From MED-G105 sp965263305 (GTDB lineage Bacteria; Pseudomonadota; Alphaproteobacteria; Caulobacterales; Parvularculaceae): a stretch of 64,000 nucleotides of DNA. Where the stretch lies: NCBI GenBank assembly GCA_965263305.1, contig OZ253666.1, positions 806,001 through 870,000 of the forward strand. Reading direction: 5' to 3'. Positions 34,251 through 43,098 of this stretch are shown here, piece by piece (the first letter of the stretch is position 1; each line of letters opens with the position of its first letter). The position numbers were made by a program, and so were the translations under genes. The notes below the pieces were generated by a model, which was given only the letters and a program-made list of their open reading frames with translations, was not told the origin of the DNA and did no database searches.

Positions 34251-36775
34251 TTCTTCACTCCCGGTTCCTCAATCCTCATGGCGTCAGCTGCGAGGTTCGC
34301 CGCCAAATCCGCCTCGGACGCCTCGCGCAGCATTTCTTCGCGCGCCTCCCCCATCACCGGATCCTTGTTGATTTCCATCATGACGGGAACGGCGAGCGGG
34401 GACAAACGATCCAACGCCATATGGCGCAAGCGGCCCCTCACCCGCGCCAGCAACCCCGACAATCTGGCGAGATCAAGATAGCCCCCGGCGGCATCGGCCC
34501 AAGCTGCTTTTAACAGTAGATGATTCGGATCATGCTCCTTCAACACGTCAAAGATCAAATCCGAAGAGAACGTCACTTGTCGGCCGGATTTTTCCTGCCC
34601 CGGATGGCGGCGCTCAACCAGGCCAGCGATCACCGAGACATCGCGGAACGTCCGCTTCATCAAGATTGATTGGGCGAGCCACGCCTCTAGATCGTCGCCC
34701 AACATGTCCTCGTCAAAGAGGGCGTCCATATCAATACCGCTCATATCGCGTCGCCCCCAAACGGACAGGGAGTATTCGGTTGCGACGAACCCCAAAGGTT
34801 GGGCGCCGAGGCGCTCTAATCGGCGGGAGATCAGTGTGCCCAGGGTTTGATGGGCAAGGATGCCGTCAAAGGGATAGGCGACAAGAAAGAACTTATCGCC
34901 GTTGGGAAAGGTTTCAATCAGGAGTTCATCCGCCTCCGGGATAGCGGAACGCGCAGCCTGCATCTCCAACCAATCGCGAATGGGCGCAGGCAATTGCGCC
35001 CAATCCTCCCGCCGCTCGACCATGCGCCTAACGCGGTCCGCAAGAAATGACGACAACGGAAACCGGCCGCCTCCCCAGGATGGGATGCGCGGCTCTTCTC
35101 CCGGCGCGCGGGTGACGAGGGCATCCACTCCCGTCACGCCATGAAAGCGCAAAATTTCGCCAGCGAACATAAACGTGTCACCGGGGGCGAGCCCCTCGAT
35201 AAACCACTCCTCCATCGTGCCAAGCTTACGCCCAGGTCTGAGAACGCCGCCGTTTTTCGCGCCAATGGCAAGGCGCACATTGATGCTCGCCGCTTCGACA
35301 ATCGTACCGACATTCATCCGGTATTGGTGGGCGAAACGCCCATTGCGCACCCGCCAATGGCCCTCCGGGGTCTGTACAATTTTTTTATACCGGTCATAGG
35401 ATTGCAGGGCGTATCCGCCATTGGCGACGAAGGCGAGGGCTTGGTCAAAGGTATCGCGATCCAACCCGGCATAGGGCGCGGCGCTTATGACCTCCTGGTA
35501 AAGATCATTGGCGGCGAACGGCGCGGCGCAAGCGACCCCCATGATATGCTGGGCCAATACATCGAGGGCGCCGTCGCGATAGGGATCGCCATCGAGGGCC
35601 CCGTCGCCAATCGCCTCCACCGCCGCTAGGCATTCAAGGGTGGAGAAACGATTGTCAGGCACCAAGAGCGCGCGCGATGACTCATTCATCCGATGGTTCG
35701 ACCGGCCAATGCGCTGGGTCAATCGGCTTGTGCCTTTGGGCGCGCCGATTTGGATGACGAGATCCACATCGCCCCAATCAATGCCGAGATCTAGGGTTGA
35801 GGTGCAGACCACGGCGCGCAAATCGCCCCGGGTCATAGCGGCCTCGACCTTTCGCCGCCGGGCGACCTCCAGCGATCCATGGTGGAGCGCGATGGGCAAG
35901 TTGTCGTCGTTTAGGTTCCATAGGGCCTGAAACGTCAACTCAGCCTGGCTGCGGGTATTCACAAATAACAGGGCGAGGCGCGCATTGCGGATTTCGTCGT
36001 AAAGCTCGTTCCAGGCATGGCGCGCGGAATGGCCGGACCAGGGGATGCGGTTTTCTGAATTCAGAACACGAACATCTGCCTTCACCCCGCCCTTCGCGCG
36101 GATGAGGAGCGCCTCTTCTTTTCCGCCATGTCGTGGTGTGAGAAACGCCAACAAAGGGGCTGGGTCGGGCACCGTCGCTGACAAGCCCGTAACGCGTAAA
36201 TCGGGCGCCAGACGATGGAGCCGCGCCAAGCCGAGGGCCAACAAGTGTCCGCGCTTTCCGTTGGCAACGGCGTGCAACTCATCGAGGATCACGGTCTTCA
36301 GACCACCAAAGTAATCCGCGCTGTCTTCATGGGAGAGAAGCAACGCAATTTGCTCAGGGGTCGTCAGCAATATATCTGGCGGGTGGGTTTTCTGACGTTG
36401 GCGTCGCGCGGGCGGCGTATCACCGGTGCGTGTTTCTACGCGGATATCGAGCCCCATTTCCTCAATCGGCGTCGCCACATTACGGGCGATATCCACCGCC
36501 AAGGCTTTCAGCGGCGAGATGTATAATGTGTGCAGGCCACGGGGCTTAGCGTTTGGTTGCTCATGCAGATCAACGAGGCTTGGCAAAAATCCGGCAAGGG
36601 TCTTCCCACCGCCCGTCGGGGCGATGAGCAAATGGGATCGACCGGATTGCGCCGCCGCAAGACAATCCAACTGATGGGCGCGCGGGCGCCATCCGCGCCC
36701 GGTAAACCATTGCTGGAACGTTGTTGGCAACAAAGACGCTTGCCGACTACCCGCATTATCGCCTTGTCGCCCCAC
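34247..36775 (-). CDS. Ligase-associated DNA damage response DEXH-box helicase (Lhr-like)
   Basis: This 842-residue superfamily 2 helicase starts at a GTG. The Walker A APTGGGKTLAG places K58, the DEXH box reads ILDELHA, STLDLGIDWGDVDLVIQIG is motif V and QRIGRSNHR is motif VI. It then has the long Lhr-type C-terminal region (VEAIGDGALDG, FAGEILRFHGV and others) found in proteins named ligase-associated helicase. It is a DNA-dependent ATPase that moves 3' to 5'. It shares an operon with pdeM and follows the TfoX-like gene by nine bases. Confidence 0.93.
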   Translation of the reverse strand: MGRQGDNAGSRQASLLPTTFQQWFTGRGWRPRAHQLDCLAAAQSGRSHLLIAPTGGGKTLAGFLPSLVDLHEQPNAKPRGLHTLYISPLKALAVDIARNVATPIEEMGLDIRVETRTGDTPPARRQRQKTHPPDILLTTPEQIALLLSHEDSADYFGGLKTVILDELHAVANGKRGHLLALGLARLHRLAPDLRVTGLSATVPDPAPLLAFLTPRHGGKEEALLIRAKGGVKADVRVLNSENRIPWSGHSARHAWNELYDEIRNARLALLFVNTRSQAELTFQALWNLNDDNLPIALHHGSLEVARRRKVEAAMTRGDLRAVVCTSTLDLGIDWGDVDLVIQIGAPKGTSRLTQRIGRSNHRMNESSRALLVPDNRFSTLECLAAVEAIGDGALDGDPYRDGALDVLAQHIMGVACAAPFAANDLYQEVISAAPYAGLDRDTFDQALAFVANGGYALQSYDRYKKIVQTPEGHWRVRNGRFAHQYRMNVGTIVEAASINVRLAIGAKNGGVLRPGRKLGTMEEWFIEGLAPGDTFMFAGEILRFHGVTGVDALVTRAPGEEPRIPSWGGGRFPLSSFLADRVRRMVERREDWAQLPAPIRDWLEMQAARSAIPEADELLIETFPNGDKFFLVAYPFDGILAHQTLGTLISRRLERLGAQPLGFVATEYSLSVWGRRDMSGIDMDALFDEDMLGDDLEAWLAQSILMKRTFRDVSVIAGLVERRHPGQEKSGRQVTFSSDLIFDVLKEHDPNHLLLKAAWADAAGGYLDLARLSGLLARVRGRLRHMALDRLSPLAVPVMMEINKDPVMGEAREEMLREASEADLAANLAADAMRIEEPGVKK

Positions 36776-36784
36776 GCGCTTCCG

Positions 36785-37141
36785 TTATTTCTTTTTCTTC
36801 TTTTTAAACTTTGCGGCGCGTTGAGCAGCATCGAGCGCCATGGTGGTCCAGCGGCGGCGCTCATCTTCATCATCGTGAATATCAACGGGCGCGTTATAGT
36901 AACTCATCACGCCTTGCACCCCGTCTTTTGTTTCATAAACAAAGGGGGATAACCCTGCATTTTCAAAATCCGTCCGGGTTTCATCATCGACTTTCAAATA
37001 GATATCTTCGCCATCCAGAAGGGCGAAAAAAAGATCATCGCAGTAGACCCCCGCGCCGCCGAACATTTTCCGCACACGAATGTCACCAAAAGACGAGAAC
37101 AACTCTCTTGCATGATCGATCGCGGAAGCAGAAATAGCCAT
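36785..37141 (-). CDS. TfoX/Sxy N-terminal domain protein
   Basis: This 118-residue protein has the TfoX N-terminal fold: ELFSSFGDIRVRKMFGGAGV, then YCDDLFFALLDGEDIYLKVD and the C-terminal YYNAPVDIHDDEDERRRWTT stretch. The tail ends in five lysines. TfoX proteins regulate competence in gammaproteobacteria; the role of this short alphaproteobacterial form is unknown. It has an AAGGACA ribosome site and lies just before the helicase gene, so it is likely co-transcribed with it. Confidence 0.88.
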   Translation of the reverse strand: MAISASAIDHARELFSSFGDIRVRKMFGGAGVYCDDLFFALLDGEDIYLKVDDETRTDFENAGLSPFVYETKDGVQGVMSYYNAPVDIHDDEDERRRWTTMALDAAQRAAKFKKKKKK

Positions 37142-37391
37142 TGGGGTTGTCCTTGCATAGAACGTTGGCGGATGTGAGTTCTAAAGTATAACGCTATCGG
37201 GCGCGGGTTTCAAAGTCGGCGGCAAACCGTGATCGCGCATGCGGGTTAGAGAACTGCCCCGAAGACGCTGGTTCGCTCTTTGATGGGGCGTATTTCCCTG
37301 CTCGATGGGTGACGTAGATTAATCGCGGGTCATCCTATAGTGTAAGAACAGAGGCCCGACCCATTAAGTCTGCGGTAGACAGGAGCATTCA

Positions 37392-37775
37392 ATGCCAAAC
37401 GTTCTCGCCCATTTTGCCATCGAAGCTGATGATGTATCCCGCGCCCGCGCTTTTTATGAGACCGTTTTCGGGTGGGCGTTTGAGCCCTGGGGGCCGCCGG
37501 ATTTTTACATGATCAAAAACGCCGGGGTCCACGGCGCACTCCAGCAACGGCGCGAGCCATTGCCCGAGGGGCGCAAAGGGTTTCAATGTTCATTTGCCGT
37601 TGACGACCTTGATGCATCCATGAAAGCGATTCAGGACGCGGGGGGAGAGGTCATTGGGCCACAGCACGACATTCCAACCGTGGGTAAACTGACCGAGTTT
37701 AAAGACACCGAAGGCAACGAAGCGATTATTATACAGTATACGCCTGAACGGTTAGCGGAACTAGTAAACAGCTAA
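37392..37775 (+). CDS. VOC family (glyoxalase/bleomycin resistance) protein
   Basis: This 127-residue protein carries the VOC fold in two beta-alpha-beta-beta-beta halves. The first starts NVLAHFAIEADDVSRARAFY with FETVFGWAFEPW following, and the second starts FAVDDLDASMKAIQDAGGEV and ends FKDTEGNEAIIIQYT. Members of this group are metal-dependent lyases, isomerases or dioxygenases; no specific substrate is suggested. The ATG has an AGGAG site. The gene is alone on the plus strand, convergent with the suf operon. Confidence 0.9.
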   Translation: MPNVLAHFAIEADDVSRARAFYETVFGWAFEPWGPPDFYMIKNAGVHGALQQRREPLPEGRKGFQCSFAVDDLDASMKAIQDAGGEVIGPQHDIPTVGKLTEFKDTEGNEAIIIQYTPERLAELVNS

Positions 37776-37828
37776 TTCTCAATCGCCGATTGCACAGGCA
37801 AAAGGCGTCGGCATGGCGTCGCTTGCGC

Positions 37829-38209
37829 TTAAGCATCCAATTTGGCTGGTATAATCGTCACGCTTTCCCCGCACCCGCAGGCGTCTGTCTGGTTCGGGTT
37901 ATTAAAGACAAAACGTTGGGAGAGCTTCTCGGTCACAAAATCAATCTGGGTGCCCAGCAGAAACAAAATAGCCTTCGGATCGATCAGGATTTTTACGCCA
38001 TTCTCCTCGACCACCTCATCAAGGGGGGCGGCTGCCGTGGCGTAATCCATGGTGTATTCCATGCCCGCGCAGCCGCCGTTTTTAACCCCGATCTTCACAC
38101 CGATATATTGCTCGTCGGCGTTTTCCATGATCTCTGTCATGCGCGCGGCGGCGACATCCGTCAGGGTGACAACTTTTGGGCGCGGTCTGCGTCTCGATGT
38201 TTCGGTCAT
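37829..38209 (-). CDS. sufA: Iron-sulfur cluster carrier of the HesB/SufA type
   Basis: This 126-residue A-type carrier has the three cluster-binding cysteines in the usual places: C47 in NGGCAGMEY, and C111 and C113 in DACGCGES. It receives Fe-S clusters from the SufBCD scaffold and hands them to client proteins. It is the last gene of the long suf operon, two bases after the preceding gene. The N-terminus has an Arg/Pro-rich leader of about 12 residues. Confidence 0.93.
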   Translation of the reverse strand: MTETSRRRPRPKVVTLTDVAAARMTEIMENADEQYIGVKIGVKNGGCAGMEYTMDYATAAAPLDEVVEENGVKILIDPKAILFLLGTQIDFVTEKLSQRFVFNNPNQTDACGCGESVTIIPAKLDA

Positions 38210-38211
38210 CT

Positions 38212-38619
38212 TTAAAGCCCTGCTTCTTCAAGGGGGTTACAAAAAACGCTGCCCCCTAGGTCAAATTTCGGTGCGTCTGTGCGGCAGATCTTTTTAAGGT
38301 TCGTCACGCTCAACCGCGCACTCGCGCATTTTACCTCATATTCGTTAATCCACTCCCGCCGAAGCGAGACAAGGGCCGAGCGTTGAGCCGACAAATCGAA
38401 GGCTTCCGAGGCGTCGCCGGAACCGGCTTTCACCTGCGCCTTGCTGATCTCCTCGAGCAAGCGTTCATTTCGCTCACCCAGATCCTCAATTTGAGAGGCG
38501 AGGTGAGCGCAAACAGCGCCCTCCACCAGGGACGTGCTGGGTTGCGCCGCTGCGCCGTGAAACATCGCTATCGCCGTTATCGATGCGGCGAGAAAAATGC
38601 TAAGCGGTCTCGTCATCAT
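38212..38619 (-). CDS. Small exported Cys-containing protein inside the suf operon
   Basis: This 135-residue protein starts at an ATG whose A is the last base of the sufT stop codon (TAATG); starts up to 38628 would read into sufT. A signal peptide ends at AAA-Q near residue 26. The mature part has a coiled-coil-like stretch (about 40-60) and four Cys residues, in VEGAVCAHL, YEVKCASAR, KKICRTD and SVFCNPL, which could form two disulfides in the periplasm. I do not recognise the family. It is translationally coupled to sufT, which is surprising for an exported protein. Confidence 0.7.
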   Translation of the reverse strand: MMTRPLSIFLAASITAIAMFHGAAAQPSTSLVEGAVCAHLASQIEDLGERNERLLEEISKAQVKAGSGDASEAFDLSAQRSALVSLRREWINEYEVKCASARLSVTNLKKICRTDAPKFDLGGSVFCNPLEEAGL

Positions 38620-39218
38620 TACATCCACCCCAATTCTAGCTTCGCCTCGTCGGACATGCGATCGGGTGTCCAGGGCGGATCGAAAACCATATCGACTTTG
38701 ACGTCTTCAACGCCCTCGATGCCGCGTAGGGCGCCCTCGACCCAACCCGGCATTTCGCCCGCCACCGGGCAGCCGGGCGCCGTGAGGGTCATATCGACCG
38801 CCAGGGTTCGATCATCGCCGAGATCCACCTTATAGATAAGGCCCAATTCGTAGATATCCACCGGGATTTCCGGGTCATAGACAGTCTTCAGATTACGGAT
38901 GACATCGCTCGTGATCCGCGTTAACTCCGCCTCGGGGATTGCGTCATCGCCGCCGATATCGGCATTGCGCGGCGCCTCATCATCATCGGGTTCATTCGCG
39001 ACGGGAATGTCTGACGCTTTCGCCTCCTGATTGCCGTCGCCCCCACCAGACATGGTCGCCGTCTCAGGGGCCATCTGCGCTTTCGCCGAGGCGGCCAGCG
39101 CTTCATTACCAGCGACATTGCCAGGAACGGGGTTCTGTGTATCCGAAGGCGCTTTCAAATCGATCATGTCGCGCATTTTGTTCACCAATTTATCGAGCAT
39201 CTTATTTAAGCATCTCAT
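38619..39218 (-). CDS. sufT: SufT-type DUF59/MIP18 Fe-S assembly protein
   Basis: The C-terminal part, from about residue 100, is a MIP18/DUF59 domain: IRNLKTVYDPEIPVDIYELG, then MTLTAPGCPVAGEMP with the conserved Cys, and VFDPPWTPDRMSDEAKLELG. SufT helps mature Fe-S proteins under high demand. The first 95 residues or so are Ala/Gly/Asp-rich and look disordered, longer than in the family members I know. It overlaps sufS by 17 bases and the next gene by one base. Confidence 0.9.
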   Translation of the reverse strand: MRCLNKMLDKLVNKMRDMIDLKAPSDTQNPVPGNVAGNEALAASAKAQMAPETATMSGGGDGNQEAKASDIPVANEPDDDEAPRNADIGGDDAIPEAELTRITSDVIRNLKTVYDPEIPVDIYELGLIYKVDLGDDRTLAVDMTLTAPGCPVAGEMPGWVEGALRGIEGVEDVKVDMVFDPPWTPDRMSDEAKLELGWM

Positions 39219-40440
39219 GGGTTTTATGAAGGCCCCGCATCAAGGCGTCCACATCATCATGGGTGTTGTAGGCGGCGAAGGACGCGCGCGCCGTTGCGGG
39301 GACATCAAGACGTTCCATCAAGGGTTGCGCACAATGATGGCCAGCGCGCACGGCAACGCCTGTGCGGTCCAAAATCGCGGCGATATCATGGGGGTGGGCA
39401 TTGTCCATCGCGAAAGAAAAGACTGGCGCTTTTCCGGCCTTCGCCCCAAACAAGCGCAGAAAATTCAACTTTCGCAACTCCTCCAACGCATGGTCGCTGA
39501 GGGCCGCTTCATGGGCGGCAATGGCGTCAAGGCCAAGGTCATTCATCCATTTGAGCGCCGCGCCCAGCCCAATCGCCTCCAAAATCGGCGGCGTCCCTGC
39601 TTCAAACCGATGGGGCGGGTCATTGTACGTCACAGCGTCCCGGGTGACGCGGTCTATCATCTCCCCACCGCCGCGATAGGGGGCCATGGTCTGCAGCACC
39701 TCTGCCTTGCCGTAAAGCACGCCAATGCCCGATGGGCCGTAAAGCTTGTGGCCCGTTAGAACATAAAAGTCGCAATCGATATCTTGCACATCGACACCGC
39801 CATGGACCGCCCCCTGGCAACCATCCAACAGGATCATTGCGCCTTTTTCATGGGCGATGCGTGAAAGTTCTTTCGCCGGTGTGGGCATGCCAAAGACATT
39901 GGACATATGGCTGATCGCCACCAATTTCGTCCGCGACGTGAACAATGCCTCATAGGCCGCGAGATCAATCTCTCCGTCATCGCTGACATCAAGCCATTTC
40001 AAGACCGCGCCCTTACGTTCCCGCAGGAAATGCCAGGGCACGATGTTAGAGTGATGCTCCATCACGGAGAGGATGATTTCATCCCCCTCACCGATTTGAT
40101 CCACCCCCAGCGCATAGGAGACAAGGTTCATCCCATCCGTCGCGCCCGATGTGAAAATGATATTGTTCGCGCTCGGCGCATTCAGAAATTGCGCCACGGT
40201 TTCCCGCGCCCCTTCGAAGGCGGTCGTCGTTTCATTGGCTAAGGTATGCAGGCCCCGGTGCACATTCGCATAAGCGCCTTCCATTGCCGACGTCATCGCA
40301 TCAATCACCGCGCGGGGCTTTTGCGCCGACGCCGCGTTATCGAGGTAAACAAGGGGTTTCCCATGCACCTCGCGGGACAAGATAGGAAAATCGGCCCGAA
40401 CAGCATCAATTGGGTACGGGGTGGAATGGGGCGCTGTCAT
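39202..40440 (-). CDS. sufS: SufS-type cysteine desulfurase
   Basis: This 412-residue group II desulfurase has the PLP lysine K232 in VLTGHKLYGPSGIG and the active-site Cys C370 in RAGHHCAQPLM, the loop typical of SufS. The start region YLDNAASAQKP is also standard. It releases sulfur from cysteine for the SufBCD scaffold. It overlaps sufD by four bases and sufT by 17 bases. No sufE or sufU gene is present in the operon. Confidence 0.95.
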   Translation of the reverse strand: MTAPHSTPYPIDAVRADFPILSREVHGKPLVYLDNAASAQKPRAVIDAMTSAMEGAYANVHRGLHTLANETTTAFEGARETVAQFLNAPSANNIIFTSGATDGMNLVSYALGVDQIGEGDEIILSVMEHHSNIVPWHFLRERKGAVLKWLDVSDDGEIDLAAYEALFTSRTKLVAISHMSNVFGMPTPAKELSRIAHEKGAMILLDGCQGAVHGGVDVQDIDCDFYVLTGHKLYGPSGIGVLYGKAEVLQTMAPYRGGGEMIDRVTRDAVTYNDPPHRFEAGTPPILEAIGLGAALKWMNDLGLDAIAAHEAALSDHALEELRKLNFLRLFGAKAGKAPVFSFAMDNAHPHDIAAILDRTGVAVRAGHHCAQPLMERLDVPATARASFAAYNTHDDVDALMRGLHKTHEMLK

Positions 40441-41663
40441 GCGTTCCTCCGTAACCAGTCAGAAATCCGATCACCTACTAGCGCGGAAAGCGTTTCATCT
40501 TCGATATTATCAAACGCCTCGCTGACAAACGCTTCGATCAACAGCGCTTTTGCGCCCTGTTCATCAAGGCCGCGTTGACGCATGTAAAATAAAGCATCCT
40601 CATCCAGAGCGCCCGCCGTGGACCCATGGGCGCAAAGAACATTATCCGCATAGATCTCAAGTTCAGGTTTATGGTTGGCCTCGGCCTCATCCGACAGGAG
40701 AAGAGCATTTGCTTGCATATCAGCGTCAGTTTCCTGCCCATCCCGCGCGACATAGAACTTCCCTTGGAAAACGCCTCGCGCCCGGTCGGCTAACGCCGAT
40801 TTATGCACCTGTTTGGTGACGCCGCCGCGTGCGCGATGGGCGACCTTAGTCGTTACATCGCCATGGCGGGCGCCCGCCAACAAACTGGCGCTCGACAGAG
40901 TTGCTTTCCCGTCCTCGCCGTCCATTGAAATACTCGTTTCAAAGCGAGAGGCGTTGCCCCCCATGACAAGCGTCGTCTGAGCAATCTCGGCGCCGGCCGC
41001 CATTTCAACGGCGGCAATACTGATATCGGAGCTTTTATCGCTTTCGGCCTGGATCACGGTGCGGGTCAGGCGAGCGCCCGGGGCAAGGCGCACTTCCAAG
41101 GCGCTATTCGTCATCCCCCCGGCTCCTTCGAAGCTCTCAATGATATGGAGAGACGCCCCTTCGCCAACTTCTACCAAGGTGCGCGTGGTGAGCAGTTTAT
41201 CGGCGGGCGTGTATCGTAACAAAACCGGCCGCGTAGGCATCGCATTGGGGGCCGCTTGCACCACCGTCGCACGGTCGACAGTCGCCAAGGACAACGGCGC
41301 CATGGCATGCTCCGTCAACAAGCCATGGACCGCCGGACCGCGAGCATGGCTCATTTGAATGCCGTCGGGCGCCAGCCCGGACCATGCGCCCTCGCTATGG
41401 CTATAAACGATGACATACGGATCAAGCGCCGCAAAATCGCCTGGGTCAACCGACACTTCGTGGCGCGTCGCCATGGTAAGGGGATCACGAAGCAGTTGAC
41501 GCAAATCTGTCCAACGCCAATCTTCAATGCGGCGATGGGGCAATCCGCGCCCCGAAAGGGCTTCGTGCGCCTTTAACTGCAACGGCCATTGGCACGTTTC
41601 ATTGGTGATCACGTAGAGCGCCTCTTCAAAGGGCGTCGGATTGGGTATACGTTTGACACTCAT
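40437..41663 (-). CDS. sufD: Fe-S cluster assembly scaffold protein SufD
   Basis: This protein has 408 residues from the ATG at 41663; a longer frame to 41720 would overlap sufC and is unlikely. The C-terminal half has the SufBD beta-helix features VHKSALADRARGVFQGKFYV and LEIYADNVLCAHGSTAGALD, followed by EDALFYMRQRGLDE, all typical of SufD. It forms a complex with SufB and SufC. The start lies four bases after the sufC stop. Confidence 0.94.
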   Translation of the reverse strand: MSVKRIPNPTPFEEALYVITNETCQWPLQLKAHEALSGRGLPHRRIEDWRWTDLRQLLRDPLTMATRHEVSVDPGDFAALDPYVIVYSHSEGAWSGLAPDGIQMSHARGPAVHGLLTEHAMAPLSLATVDRATVVQAAPNAMPTRPVLLRYTPADKLLTTRTLVEVGEGASLHIIESFEGAGGMTNSALEVRLAPGARLTRTVIQAESDKSSDISIAAVEMAAGAEIAQTTLVMGGNASRFETSISMDGEDGKATLSSASLLAGARHGDVTTKVAHRARGGVTKQVHKSALADRARGVFQGKFYVARDGQETDADMQANALLLSDEAEANHKPELEIYADNVLCAHGSTAGALDEDALFYMRQRGLDEQGAKALLIEAFVSEAFDNIEDETLSALVGDRISDWLRRNA

Positions 41664-41667
41664 AGCC

Positions 41668-42426
41668 CTAAGCGGCCTCAATAAACTGGTCGTATCCGGA
41701 TTTTTCCAATTCGGCGGCAAGCTCTGGTCCGCCGGATTTTACAATTCGGCCGCCGGCTAACACATGCACACGATCCGGGCGAATATGCTCCAGCAGTCGC
41801 TGGTAGTGGGTGATGACGAGAAATCCCCGCTCGGGCCCTCGCAGGGCGTTGACCACTTCGCCAACCATTTTGAGTGCATCAATATCGAGGCCCGAATCCG
41901 TTTCATCCATGATGGCAAATCGCGGCTCTAAGATCGCCATTTGCAGCATTTCCATCCGCTTCTTTTCGCCGCCCGAAAAACCGACATTAAAGGGTCGTTT
42001 CAATTTCTCGTCTGTCAGGCCCACAAGTTTCGTTTTTTGGCGGATCATTTTGAGAAACGCGGCGGCCGTGACTTCTTCCTCACCCCGGGTCTTGCGTTGG
42101 GCGTTAAGAGCGGTGCGAATAAAATTCATTGTGGCGACACCCGGAATTTCCATCGGATGCTGGAAGGAAAGGAACAACCCCTTCGCCGCCCTTTCATTGG
42201 CGTCCAACTCAAGGAGGTCCGCGCCATCGAGCGTCACGTCTCCCTCCGACACGTCATACGCGTCACGCCCAGCAATCGTGTAGGAAAGCGTCGATTTCCC
42301 AGACCCGTTGGGGCCCATAATGGCGTGCACCTCCCCGGCGGGCACTTCAAGCGTGAGGCCCTTCAAAATCTCCGCCTGGGCATTCTCCTCACCAACGGAG
42401 ACATGGAGGTTATTGATCTTCAGCAT
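41668..42426 (-). CDS. sufC: Fe-S cluster assembly ATPase SufC
   Basis: This 252-residue ABC-type ATPase has Walker A GPNGSGKS at 38-45, the signature FSGGEKKRMEMLQ and Walker B FAIMDETDSGLD. It supplies ATP-driven movement to the SufB-SufD scaffold. It is separated from the small upstream lipoprotein gene by 20 bases, the largest spacing within this operon. Confidence 0.95.
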   Translation of the reverse strand: MLKINNLHVSVGEENAQAEILKGLTLEVPAGEVHAIMGPNGSGKSTLSYTIAGRDAYDVSEGDVTLDGADLLELDANERAAKGLFLSFQHPMEIPGVATMNFIRTALNAQRKTRGEEEVTAAAFLKMIRQKTKLVGLTDEKLKRPFNVGFSGGEKKRMEMLQMAILEPRFAIMDETDSGLDIDALKMVGEVVNALRGPERGFLVITHYQRLLEHIRPDRVHVLAGGRIVKSGGPELAAELEKSGYDQFIEAA

Positions 42427-42446
42427 TTGAATTATCCTGATCGTTC

Positions 42447-42647
42447 TTAGAATTGGCTACTATTTTCACTGGGCGTATTTTGATTTTTCGGCGGCGCGCA
42501 TTCCCAAACGGAGGGGCCATGACGCGGTTTTCGGCGTATTTTGCTGGACCCATCAGCACACGGCTCTTCATCGACATAGCCGATGTTAGTGCAGCCGACC
42601 GCACCAATCGCGACGCAAACAACCAGCAATGACAAAAGATTCGGCAT
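42447..42647 (-). CDS. Small predicted lipoprotein inside the suf operon
   Basis: The protein has 66 residues from the ATG at 42647; the frame is open to 42704 inside the RidA-like gene but that part is Arg-rich and unlikely. A signal peptide with AVGC gives a lipidated Cys at 19. The mature 48 residues read like a periplasmic peptide with two Cys, including EEPCADGSSKIRRKPRHGPS. I do not recognise the family. It lies five bases after the RidA-like gene and 20 before sufC. Confidence 0.6.
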   Translation of the reverse strand: MPNLLSLLVVCVAIGAVGCTNIGYVDEEPCADGSSKIRRKPRHGPSVWECAPPKNQNTPSENSSQF

Positions 42648-42652
42648 GAGGT

Positions 42653-43096
42653 TTACTTCTCTTCCGCAACGCCCGAACCGCCGTGGCCGCGCACTGCCGT
42701 ACATTCGATTTCGATGCGCGCATCACGGGCGAGCCCTAACACGGCGACCGTCGTTCGTGCAGGCGGGTTTTCAGGGAAGAAAGAACGATAGACGTCATTC
42801 ATCGCACCGAAATCATTGATATCGGCAAGAAAAACCTGACACCGAACAACGTCTGCATGGATTGCGCTGACCGTCGCCAGGGTCGCGCCGATATTCGTTA
42901 GTGTCTGCCGCGTTTCTGGCCCTATGCCGCCGGGAACAAGCGCTCCTGTTTTAGGGTCAGTACCAAGATGACCAGCAAGATAGAGAGTGTCGCCAACCTC
43001 AACAACTCGAGAAAACGGTAAAGATTGCGCCGCAACAGGACCAACGCAAATCGATAAAGCTAACAGCGTAGCACCGGCGTTTCCAAATATGTTCAT
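42653..43096 (-). CDS. Exported RidA/YjgF-family protein inside the suf operon
   Basis: The protein has 147 residues from the ATG at 43096. Residues 1-22 are a signal peptide (ending GPVAA). The mature part is a RidA fold: GDTLYLAGHLGTDPKTG, VRCQVFLADINDFGAMNDVY, PENPPARTTV and ARIEIECTAV, the last with the Arg needed for imine binding in cytosolic RidA. RidA normally removes reactive enamines made by PLP enzymes. Here the protein is apparently exported, two bases downstream of sufB, so a link to cysteine desulfurase side products is not straightforward. Confidence 0.88.
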   Translation of the reverse strand: MNIFGNAGATLLALSICVGPVAAQSLPFSRVVEVGDTLYLAGHLGTDPKTGALVPGGIGPETRQTLTNIGATLATVSAIHADVVRCQVFLADINDFGAMNDVYRSFFPENPPARTTVAVLGLARDARIEIECTAVRGHGGSGVAEEK

Positions 43097-43098
43097 CG

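Noticed and set aside
33771..34481. A 236-codon open frame on the plus strand
   Set aside because: It is antisense to pdeM and the start of its reading is inside that conserved gene; the pdeM motifs decide the strand.
39031..39759. A 242-codon open frame on the plus strand
   Set aside because: It lies antisense to sufT and sufS, both certain, and its translation has no recognisable features.
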